A stretch of 5,213 nt of DNA from Nocardioidaceae bacterium (lineage in GTDB: Bacteria > Actinomycetota > Actinomycetes > Propionibacteriales > Nocardioidaceae): the NCBI GenBank assembly GCA_013696065.1, contig JACCZJ010000294.1, positions 1 through 5,213 of the forward strand, written 5' to 3'. The notes under the pieces are model-generated. The model did no database searches. It saw only the letters and a program-made list of their open reading frames with translations, and was not told where the DNA came from. Shown in pieces: positions 1 to 5,213 of the stretch (position 1 is its first letter; each line of letters starts with the position of its first letter). The position numbers were made by a program, and so were the translations under genes.

Positions 1-428
1 CCGCTACGCAGTATCCCGACATCACCCACGCCGAGGTCGGTGGCAAGAACGCGGCCGAGCTGGTCAACGATCAAGCCTGGCTGGAAAACGATTTCATGCC
101 CACCGTTCAAAAGAGGGGGGCCGCAATAATCGAAGCACGCGGCGCATCGAGCGCCGCCAGCGCGGCCAGCGCCACGGTCGATGCTGCCCGCGACTGGCTG
201 AACGGCACCCCCAGCGAGGACTGGACCTCCATGGCGGTCGTGTCGGACGGGTCGTACCACATACCTGAAGGGCTGGTTTCTTCTTTCCCTGTCACGACCA
301 GCAACGGGGACTGGGAAATCGTCCAAGGCCTCGACATCGACGACTTCTCCCGCCGCTACATCGACGCGAGCGCTCGAGAGCTTGCAGAGGAACGCGACGC
401 AGTACAAGCCTTGGGTTTGATCGGCTAG
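1..428 (+). CDS. mdh: Malate dehydrogenase, C-terminal part (5' end outside window)
   Basis: This is the last 141 full codons (reading from base 3) of a cytosolic NAD-dependent malate dehydrogenase, which interconverts malate and oxaloacetate in the TCA cycle. The visible protein opens with [15 protein letters not shown], the stretch that directly follows the catalytic GNHS histidine motif in this family. Bases 1-2 (CC) would complete the serine codon, so the catalytic His lies just outside the window. Further family hallmarks are [47 protein letters not shown] and SSFPVTT, then the closing helix with [16 protein letters not shown] before TAG. The family is usually about 330 residues, so a little under half is present. 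The frame is intact to a normal C-terminus. An ATG at 96 is internal and not a start. Assignment rests on recognised family sequence; the N-terminal NAD-binding domain cannot be checked here. Confidence 0.96.
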   Translation, partial: ATQYPDITHAEVGGKNAAELVNDQAWLENDFMPTVQKRGAAIIEARGASSAASAASATVDAARDWLNGTPSEDWTSMAVVSDGSYHIPEGLVSSFPVTTSNGDWEIVQGLDIDDFSRRYIDASARELAEERDAVQALGLIG

Positions 429-438
429 CTGGCACATG

Positions 439-458
439 GGCCCGCCACATGGCGGACC
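439..458 (+). terminator. GC-rich hairpin just after mdh, possible terminator
   Basis: An inverted repeat starts 10 bases after the mdh stop. CCGCC (442-446) pairs with GGCGG (451-455) around an ACAT loop, and GG (439-440) pairs with CC (457-458) beyond a single C/A mismatch. No T-run follows (the next bases are GGGAAAGACG), so this is not a classic intrinsic terminator. U-less hairpins after stop codons are common in high-GC actinobacteria, and the position fits mRNA 3'-end formation or protection. The function is inferred from position and pairing only. Confidence 0.35.
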
Positions 459-532
459 GGGAAAGACGAGCAACTTCGCACAAATCGGTCATGCCAGCTG
501 TAACGTGGGCGCGGACGTTCCTCACTCATTTC

Positions 533-537
533 AGGAG
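533..537 (+). promoter_or_regulatory. Ribosome binding site AGGAG that fixes the GTG start at 544
   Basis: AGGAG ends 6 bases before GTG at 544-546. The only upstream in-frame ATG of this open frame, at 436, has no purine-rich site in front of it and would add 36 residues ahead of a well-formed signal peptide. The GTG is therefore the better start. No convincing promoter hexamers were identified in 429-532. Confidence 0.75.
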
Positions 538-543
538 TTGCCC

Positions 544-930
544 GTGCCTCTCATCCGCCTGCTGGCCGCCACCGTGACAGCGATGGCTTTGGCCCTTCCC
601 GCTGCTTCGGTGGCCACCGCGTCGCCTGCCGTCGAGGCTAGGCGCACGCGAGACATCGACGCCAGAATCGTCAACATCACGGATACCAAGCTGCAGCTAC
701 GCGCGCATGTGAAGGGCGAGTACGCCAACAAGCCCACGCACCTGCTGAGAAAGACCTGCAAACGTTGCGAATTCCGCCAGGTTGCCAAAAAGCGCACCGA
801 TGCTACGGGGCACGTCCGCTATCGCGTGGGAGCGCCCAACACCGGTCGCTGGTATTACAAGGTCCGCACTCCCGGGACCAAGCGTTTCCGCGCGTCGTTC
901 AGTCCCACCTTCTACACCTACCGGCTCTGA
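544..930 (+). CDS. Small basic exported protein of unknown function, possible Ig-like fold
   Basis: I do not recognise a named family. From the GTG start the product is 128 residues. It begins with a Sec-type signal peptide: Arg at residue 5, a hydrophobic run over roughly residues 6-24, and an Ala-Thr-Ala site suggesting cleavage after residue 26. The mature part (about 102 residues) has 25 Lys/Arg against 7 Asp/Glu, so it is strongly cationic. It ends in RL with no membrane anchor, sorting motif or lipobox, so release outside the membrane is expected. Residues 66-120 follow a pattern seen in actinobacterial Ig-like or beta-sandwich repeats: a strand with LLRK, then RQVAKKRTDATGHVRYRV, then GRWYYKVRTPG and a final strand. 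A Cys72-x-x-Cys75 pair sits in the turn of the first hairpin. The gene stands alone, downstream of mdh and convergent with soxG; nothing ties it to sarcosine metabolism. The fold is inference from strand pattern; export is well supported. Confidence 0.8.
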   Translation: MPLIRLLAATVTAMALALPAASVATASPAVEARRTRDIDARIVNITDTKLQLRAHVKGEYANKPTHLLRKTCKRCEFRQVAKKRTDATGHVRYRVGAPNTGRWYYKVRTPGTKRFRASFSPTFYTYRL

Positions 931-973
931 CTCGCCCGGGCTCAGACTCTCCCGGGTCTCTGACTCTCACCGG
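929..973. repeat. Degenerate 16-17 bp tandem repeat, about 2.7 copies
   Basis: Three units start with GACTC at 929, 945 and 962. Units one and two are GACTCGCCCGGGCTCA and GACTCTCCCGGGTCTCT. The third, GACTCTCACCGG, matches the second at 10 of 12 positions. The array spans the whole convergent junction: its first unit overlaps the TGA of the exported-protein gene and its third overlaps the 3' end of soxG. A second in-frame TGA for the plus-strand gene falls at 961-963. It could be a local slippage duplication, or simply the substrate of the hairpin described separately. Confidence 0.6.
935..959. terminator. Possible bidirectional terminator hairpin at convergent junction
   Basis: Two CCGGG-type pairings are available. 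CCCGGG at 935-940 can pair with CCCGGG at 951-956 around a 10-base loop. Alternatively AGACTC (944-949) pairs with GGGTCT (954-959) around TCCC, with one G-T wobble on the plus-strand transcript. The site lies between two genes that end facing each other, where a shared terminator is expected. There is no T-tract on either side, and the two structures are mutually exclusive, so this is a weak call based on location and pairing. Confidence 0.35.
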
Positions 974-1518
974 TACTCGAGCGAAGCGTCGATGAGCCAC
1001 GTCGCTAGGTAGCGGGCGAAGGACGCCCGCACCCAGACCCGATACTGGTCGACATCGGTCCGCGCCAACGCCACACCGGCTTTGGCGAGCAAGGTCTGAG
1101 CTGCTGCCCCCACTCCGAAATGCTCCGGGTGTACGTCGAGGGAGCAGCCATGCGAGATGACGTCTCGCGCAGCTGACCCGGTCAGGATCAGCGGGGTGCG
1201 CTGAGCCGAGACATCGACGATCGACACTGTCGCCGAACCCGCGAGCGTCGGCGTGCCGGCTGGCGAGTCGCTCATCCACCAGCCGGGACCAAGTCCGAGG
1301 ACGAGAGCGTCCCCCGTGATGGCGAGAGAGCCGATGCGGGGCAGCTCGCGCTCAAGAATCGCAGCCGCCTCCGGCTCGGCGCCTGCGGCACAACGGACCT
1401 CCGCCAGATTCCGGAAGGCATCCTCACGACACGAGAAACGCTCCCCTGCACAGGCTTGCTCGAGCTCCTCAGCGAGCGGCCCTAGCGGCGTACGGCGTCG
1501 CAGAGCTTCAGTCGCCAT
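967..1518 (-). CDS. soxG: Sarcosine oxidase gamma subunit (heterotetrameric type)
   Basis: The product is 183 residues, close to the usual size of the gamma subunit (about 190-200). SoxG packs with SoxA in the cytosolic alpha-beta-gamma-delta enzyme and resembles a small GcvT-like folate domain without a known catalytic role of its own. Family features are visible in order: RRRTPLGPLAEEL near the N-terminus, LGLGPGWWM at 74-82, VSIVDVSAQRTPLILTG at 98-114, ARDVISHGCSLDVHPEHF at 117-134, and the ending YRVWVRASFARYLATWLIDAS. An alternative ATG 24 bases upstream (1542) lacks a ribosome site, whereas ATG 1518 has GAGGGGG in front, so 1518 is preferred. The chosen start lies inside the end of soxA (11-base overlap), implying translational coupling. 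It is the last gene of the operon: the next gene is convergent and unrelated. This is the least conserved subunit, yet the match is clear. Confidence 0.92.
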   Translation of the reverse strand: MATEALRRRTPLGPLAEELEQACAGERFSCREDAFRNLAEVRCAAGAEPEAAAILERELPRIGSLAITGDALVLGLGPGWWMSDSPAGTPTLAGSATVSIVDVSAQRTPLILTGSAARDVISHGCSLDVHPEHFGVGAAAQTLLAKAGVALARTDVDQYRVWVRASFARYLATWLIDASLEYR

Positions 1519-4159
1519 CGCGGCGAACCCCCTCAGGGTCATGGGGCACAGGACTCGTCACCCGCACGCGGATTCCCGTGAGCTTGTCGACGGCTTGCAA
1601 TTCCTCGCCGTGACGGCCGGCGCCATCGGCCAGTAGCGCAAGCGCGAACGGGGTGCCGAGGGCGACTGAGTCGTATGCCGAAGTCACGTGGCCGACCATG
1701 GGCACGGGAACCCGGGTGAGATCGACTCCCGCCTCGACAAGCTGCGCTCCCTCCACGAGCCGACTCGAGCCATCCAGTGGCATCAAGCCGACCAGCTGTT
1801 TGCGCCCCTCCCGTGCCGCCTCGGAGCGAGCGTACGAACGCTTCCCGATGAAATCGGGCTTCTTCTTCGACACTATCCAGCCCATGCCGAGGTCCTGGGG
1901 GCTGACGGTGCCGTCGGTGTCCTGGCCGACGATGGGGAAGCCCTTTTCGGCCCGCAGCACATGCATCGTCTCGGTGCCGTACGGCGTGATTCCGTACGGC
2001 TGGCCCGCCTGATAGATCGCTTCCCAGAGCGCTTGACCATGCCAAGCGTCGACGTTGACCTCATAGGCCAGCTCACCGGAAAAGGAGATCCGCATGACTC
2101 GTGCCGGGCAGTCCCCGATCATGGCGTCGCGCCACTCCATGAAGCCAAATGCCTCTTGGGAGACATCGAGATCGGGGGCGACAGTTGCCACCACCTGACG
2201 CGAGCGCGGACCGACCACCGCGACGGTCGCCCAGTGTTCGGTCACCGACGTGCAACGCACGTCAAGTTCGGGCCATTCAGTTTGCAGCCACTCCTCGAGC
2301 CAGTCCAAGATCTTGGCCGCATTGCCGGTGGTGGTGGTCAAGATCCAACGGTCGTCGGTCAGCCTTGCGACGGTCCCGTCGTCGAGCACCATGCCGTCCA
2401 CGCCGCACATCACGCCGTAACGCACCTTGCCGACCGCGAGCGACGACATCAGATTCGTGTAGACGCGGTCAAGGAACTCTCCGCAGTCGCCACCCTGCAG
2501 CTCGATCTTGCCTAGCGTCGAGGCATCCATCACCCCGACGCTGGTGCGGACGGCGGCGCACTCGCGGGCCACCGCGTCGTGCAGCAACTCTGCCTCGAAT
2601 GCTGGGAAGTACCAGGGCCGCTTCCATTGGCCCACGTCCTCGAACACCGCTCCCCGCGCAACGTGCCAGTCATGGATGGAGCTGATGCGCTCGGGGTCCG
2701 CGAGCTGTCCGTAGTCGCGCCCGGCGAGGAGTGCGAAGGAGATGGGTGTGTACGGCGGTCGGTAGGTCGTCGTCACGCCGTCGGTCATCGGCACCCCGAG
2801 CTCCTGGCACAGCACGCCTACGGTCAACACACTCGAGCTACGCCCTTGGTCCGCTGCCGTGGAGATGGTGGTGTAGCGCTTGACGTGCTCGACCGACCGC
2901 ATACCTGCCGCAACAGCTCGCCGCAGGTCAGCCAGCGTCGCATCCCGCTGCAAGTCGAGGAAGATCTCCGCAGGGCTGCTGTCGTGGCCTTCGACACAGA
3001 ACAGCGCCCGAGGTCGCAGCCCAGCCGCAAATTCACCGGTGGCTCGGCCCACGACTCGCACCTGTTCAGGGCCGGCGGCCGGCACGAAAGCCGCCGCCTC
3101 ATCTGACCAGCGGGTGCGTCCGCCCGTGTGTGTGTAGAGCTGGAGTGCTGGGTTCCAGCCGCCGGAGACAGCCAGCAGGTCGCAGGCGACTGTTTCCATC
3201 GAGCCGTCCGGGCCACGGATGATCGCCGCCGACAATGTTCCGTCGGCCGCGGTTTCGGTGCCGACGACGACTCTGTCCGTCGTTGTCTCCTGCCGCGCGT
3301 CGACCACACGTGCAATCTCCACGCCCGCTTCGGCCAAGGCCCGCGCGGCATCGATCGCGCCGTCGTGGCAGCCGAAGACCACAGCGCGCTTGCCAGGCTT
3401 GACTCCGAAGCGAGTGACATAGTCCAGGGCCGACGCAGCGAGCATCACTCCCGGGACATCGCTGCCAGCAAAGGCGATGGGGCGTTCGTGGGCACCTGTG
3501 GCGAGCACGATCTGCCTCGCGCGAATGTTCCACAGACGTTGCCGCGACCACGTTGCGGGCGGCAACGCGAGGTGATCGGTACGCCGTTCGACCGCCACGA
3601 CATACCCGTGCTCGTGCAGACCGGTGGCAGTCGTCCGCGTCAGAATCGTGAGCCCCTCAACACCGGCCAGGGCTTCCCCGCCCTCGCCGCGAGCGAGAGT
3701 GGGCCGATCGTGCACGATCAGCACGCGGTCACCCGCGCGTGCCGCCTCGGCAGCGACAGCTTGCCCGGAGCGGCCACCCCCGACTATGAGCGTTTCGACA
3801 TGGATGAAGCGCTTGTCGTAGCGGGATGTGTCAGGCAGCTCGGGCAGTTTCCCCTTGCTGGCAAGGGACTCGACCACCAAGCCGTCGTACGCCTCGATCT
3901 CGGTGGCCCGCACCATCGGCTCACCAGCGCCGCTGACGACCTGGACGAAGACATTCGCCTCTTCGGGTCCGCTGGACATCAGCCCACGTGGCCGGCCGGC
4001 ATAAATGCTCCGCGCGCACACCCGGACGGAGTTGGCCACCAGGATGGACGCGACAGTGTCACCCTCGAAACCTTCGAGCTCTCGGCCGTCGAAGGAGATG
4101 CCCAAGGGCTTGTCACGGACGATGTCGCCCCCGCTGTCCAGCCGCATCGGTTGCGTCAC
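1508..4159 (-). CDS. soxA: Sarcosine oxidase alpha subunit (heterotetrameric type)
   Basis: The product is 883 residues and is the large cytosolic subunit that binds NAD+ and passes the methylene group from sarcosine oxidation to tetrahydrofolate. Residues about 18-75 form the 2Fe-2S-ferredoxin-like domain that has lost its cluster cysteines in this family (FEGDTVASILVAN, then RPRGLMSSGPEEAN). Residues about 120-475 are the two-dinucleotide-fold half: GGGRSG at 127-132, IVLATGAHERPIAFAGSDVPG at about 217-237, SGGWNPALQLYTH, and DLQRDATLADL to SVEHVKRYTTI (402-432). A linker with IHDWHVARGAVFEDVGQWKR leads into the GcvT-like folate half (about 535-870): VGVMDASTLGKIELQG, VYTNLMSSLAVGKVRYGVM, ISFSGELAYEVNV, HVLRAEKGFPIVGQDTDG and GWIVSKKKPDFIGKRS. 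The GTG start at 4159 is chosen because GGAGG precedes it and its GTGA overlaps the soxD stop; the open frame continues 59 codons upstream through soxD, and ATG 4147 is a lesser alternative. It is shorter than the roughly 940-970 residues I expect. Related N-methyl amino acid oxidases share this architecture, so sarcosine is inferred as substrate. Confidence 0.96.
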   Translation of the reverse strand: MTQPMRLDSGGDIVRDKPLGISFDGRELEGFEGDTVASILVANSVRVCARSIYAGRPRGLMSSGPEEANVFVQVVSGAGEPMVRATEIEAYDGLVVESLASKGKLPELPDTSRYDKRFIHVETLIVGGGRSGQAVAAEAARAGDRVLIVHDRPTLARGEGGEALAGVEGLTILTRTTATGLHEHGYVVAVERRTDHLALPPATWSRQRLWNIRARQIVLATGAHERPIAFAGSDVPGVMLAASALDYVTRFGVKPGKRAVVFGCHDGAIDAARALAEAGVEIARVVDARQETTTDRVVVGTETAADGTLSAAIIRGPDGSMETVACDLLAVSGGWNPALQLYTHTGGRTRWSDEAAAFVPAAGPEQVRVVGRATGEFAAGLRPRALFCVEGHDSSPAEIFLDLQRDATLADLRRAVAAGMRSVEHVKRYTTISTAADQGRSSSVLTVGVLCQELGVPMTDGVTTTYRPPYTPISFALLAGRDYGQLADPERISSIHDWHVARGAVFEDVGQWKRPWYFPAFEAELLHDAVARECAAVRTSVGVMDASTLGKIELQGGDCGEFLDRVYTNLMSSLAVGKVRYGVMCGVDGMVLDDGTVARLTDDRWILTTTTGNAAKILDWLEEWLQTEWPELDVRCTSVTEHWATVAVVGPRSRQVVATVAPDLDVSQEAFGFMEWRDAMIGDCPARVMRISFSGELAYEVNVDAWHGQALWEAIYQAGQPYGITPYGTETMHVLRAEKGFPIVGQDTDGTVSPQDLGMGWIVSKKKPDFIGKRSYARSEAAREGRKQLVGLMPLDGSSRLVEGAQLVEAGVDLTRVPVPMVGHVTSAYDSVALGTPFALALLADGAGRHGEELQAVDKLTGIRVRVTSPVPHDPEGVRRDGD
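1528..1534 (-). promoter_or_regulatory. Ribosome binding site for soxG (GAGGGGG), inside soxA
   Basis: On the minus strand GAGGGGG lies 9 bases before the ATG at 1518. It is within the last codons of soxA. It decides between ATG 1518 and ATG 1542, since no comparable purine run precedes the latter. Confidence 0.65.
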
Positions 4160-4449
4160 CTCGCCACCTCCGCGGGCATCTCGGGGACGGGATCGCCAGG
4201 CCGGTAGAAGGCAGCGAACTCGTTGGTCACCGTGTGCCGGATGGCGTTGAACCACATGCGACATCCAGCTGTGTGGGCCCATCGCTCGCGGAACCAGCCC
4301 AAGGTGTTGTCGCGGAAGAAGATGTACTCCGACCATGCCGCGTCGTCCAGCTCAGCAGGATTCGCCGGGTAAGCAACATGGGCCTCGCCGCCATACGAGA
4401 ACTCGAGCTCGTCTCGCCACCCGCACCACGGGCAACACATCCTCAACAT
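4156..4449 (-). CDS. soxD: Sarcosine oxidase delta subunit (zinc subunit)
   Basis: The product is 97 residues, the normal length for this small zinc-binding subunit of heterotetrameric sarcosine oxidase. All four expected zinc ligands fall at the positions known from characterised enzymes: Cys6 and Cys9 in CCPWCG, then His59 and Cys63 in HTAGC. Other family blocks are DELEFSYGGEAHVAYP (13-28), WSEYIFFRDNTLGWFRERW (39-57), and RMWFNAIRHTVTNEF (64-78). An extra cysteine precedes the first ligand (Cys5). The subunit is structural, lying on the alpha-beta assembly, with no catalytic role known. It starts 12 bases after soxB and its TGA overlaps the GTG of soxA (GTGA), the typical B-D-A-G order. 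The ATG at 4449 is supported by a GAGGGG site 8 bases upstream and by the conserved ligand numbering. Confidence 0.97.
   Translation of the reverse strand: MLRMCCPWCGWRDELEFSYGGEAHVAYPANPAELDDAAWSEYIFFRDNTLGWFRERWAHTAGCRMWFNAIRHTVTNEFAAFYRPGDPVPEMPAEVAR
4167..4171 (-). promoter_or_regulatory. Ribosome binding site for soxA (GGAGG), inside soxD
   Basis: GGAGG on the minus strand lies 7 bases before GTG 4159. It sits within the last codons of soxD and identifies the soxA start over the much longer open frame that begins with an ATG at 4336 inside soxD. Confidence 0.8.
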
Positions 4450-4457
4450 CAGCGCAA

Positions 4458-4463
4458 CCCCTC
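4458..4463 (-). promoter_or_regulatory. Ribosome binding site for soxD (GAGGGG), overlapping soxB stop
   Basis: GAGGGG on the minus strand lies 8 bases before ATG 4449, and its first two bases are the GA of the soxB TGA. Ribosomes ending soxB would cover this site, which fits coupled synthesis of beta and delta subunits. Confidence 0.7.
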
Positions 4464-5213
4464 AGTGAGCCACGGCCGCGGCGCCGTGCTCGTCGATCAG
4501 GGAGCCGTGCTCAAAGCGGAACAGCGCAAACGGCTCGGCGAGCTCGTGCGGGCGACCGTGCGCGATGGTGTCCGCGTACACCCACCCGATACCCGGGGTC
4601 GCCTTGAATCCGCCGGTCCCCCAACCACAGTTGATGAATGCGTCGTCGAGGGGTAGGTGACCGACGATCGGAGAAGCGTCGGGGCACACGTCGACGATGC
4701 CGGCCCACGTGCGTAGGACATGGGCGCGCGCGAAGATCGGGAACAGTTCGATCGCGGCCGCCATCTGATGCTCGATGACGGGAAAGGAGCCTCGCTGGCC
4801 GTAGCCGATGTAGGAGTCGACGCCGGCACCCATGACCAACTCCCCCTTGTGTGCCTGGGAAACATAGACATGGACGGTATTGCTCATCACGACCGTGTCC
4901 AGCACCTGGTCGAGCAGCTCAGACACCAACGCCTGCAGGGGATGGCTCTGCACCGGCAGCCGCACGCCAAGCTTGGCGGCCAGCCCGCTGGAATGACCCG
5001 CTACGCACAATGCCGTCCGCCCCGCGTTGATCCTGCCCCGGTTGGTTTCCACTCCGACGACACGGTTTCCGTCAGTGACGAAGTCGAGCACCTCACAGCC
5101 TTGGACGATGTCGACGCCCATCGCGTGCGCGCCTCGGGCGTAGCCCCACGCGACCCAGTCATGCTTGGCGATCCCGGCGCGCGGCTGGAAGGTCGCGCCG
5201 CACACGGGATAGC
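4462..5213 (-). CDS. soxB: Sarcosine oxidase beta subunit, C-terminal part (5' end outside window)
   Basis: About 250 C-terminal residues of the flavin-bearing subunit are visible; the family is about 400 residues, so the N-terminal FAD-binding GxGxxG is off the window. SoxB oxidises the N-methyl group of sarcosine at a non-covalent FAD and passes electrons to FMN bound covalently to a histidine, where O2 becomes H2O2. The fragment begins [18 protein letters not shown]. The His codon of KHD (5161-5163) is about 172-173 if a normal-length N-terminus is assumed, which fits the FMN-linked histidine. Downstream are [81 protein letters not shown] and the FAD-domain signature [13 protein letters not shown] (4591-4629), ending [12 protein letters not shown]. 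The GTG at 5205 is an internal Val codon, not the start. It is the promoter-proximal of the four sox genes seen here; any glyA gene or operon promoter would lie further right. Confidence 0.97.
   Translation of the reverse strand, partial: YPVCGATFQPRAGIAKHDWVAWGYARGAHAMGVDIVQGCEVLDFVTDGNRVVGVETNRGRINAGRTALCVAGHSSGLAAKLGVRLPVQSHPLQALVSELLDQVLDTVVMSNTVHVYVSQAHKGELVMGAGVDSYIGYGQRGSFPVIEHQMAAAIELFPIFARAHVLRTWAGIVDVCPDASPIVGHLPLDDAFINCGWGTGGFKATPGIGWVYADTIAHGRPHELAEPFALFRFEHGSLIDEHGAAAVAH

Noticed and set aside
475..506. Possible promoter TTCGCA with TAACGT for the exported protein gene
   Set aside because: The spacing is 20 bases and both boxes are poor matches, so it is not distinguishable from chance.
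436..543. Start of the exported protein at ATG 436
   Set aside because: No ribosome site, and it would bury the signal peptide behind 36 residues; GTG 544 with AGGAG explains the sequence better.
1976..2000. Paired GCCGTACGGC palindromes resembling an operator
   Set aside because: They encode the repeated Pro-Tyr-Gly in PYGITPYG of SoxA, inside conserved coding sequence, so coding constraint explains them.
1688..2515. Plus-strand open frame (275 codons) opposite the folate half of soxA
   Set aside because: Same reasoning: antisense to strongly conserved coding sequence and His/Arg-rich low-complexity content typical of shadow frames.
3128..4207. Long plus-strand open frame (359 codons) opposite soxA
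   Set aside because: It lies wholly antisense to conserved SoxA and SoxD coding sequence, has no family resemblance I can see, and such frames are expected from the G/C-rich third positions of the real gene.
4160..4336. Extension of SoxA by 59 residues from the ATG at 4336
   Set aside because: The region is coding for SoxD in another frame, the extension does not resemble SoxA N-termini, and the GTG at 4159 has a strong ribosome site.

Overview
The window looks like chromosomal DNA from a high-GC Gram-positive bacterium of the actinomycete type. Codon third positions are strongly G/C. The malate dehydrogenase tail is of the actinobacterial kind, and ribosome binding sites are purine-rich (GGAGG, AGGAG, GAGGGG) with several GTG starts. 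A Nocardioidaceae-like host is plausible, but that is an impression from protein wording and not an assignment.

Layout: positions 1-428 (+) hold the 3' end of mdh (NAD-dependent malate dehydrogenase). A 115-base gap with a GC-rich hairpin follows. Positions 544-930 (+) encode a small, very basic exported protein of unknown function with a possible Ig-like beta-sandwich. A 36-base convergent junction (931-966) carries a short degenerate tandem repeat and hairpin potential. From there to the right end, all on the minus strand, lies the tail of a heterotetrameric sarcosine oxidase operon in the order soxB (partial, runs off the window) - soxD - soxA - soxG.

The four sox genes encode beta, delta, alpha and gamma subunits of one enzyme. 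SoxB carries the sarcosine-oxidising FAD and the FMN-linked histidine. SoxD is the small zinc subunit with all four expected ligands. SoxA couples a nucleotide-binding dehydrogenase-like half to a GcvT-like folate half. SoxG is a small folate-domain-like partner. Together they convert sarcosine, O2 and tetrahydrofolate to glycine, H2O2 and 5,10-methylene-tetrahydrofolate. The genes are packed for translational coupling: the soxD ribosome site overlaps the soxB stop, soxD and soxA share GTGA, and soxA and soxG overlap by 11 bases.

I found no mobile element, RNA gene, CRISPR array or clearly new system. The points most worth a second look are the uncharacterised basic exported protein with a CxxC pair, an unusually short SoxA with a condensed segment after its first Rossmann motif, and the repeat and hairpin structure at the convergent junction.
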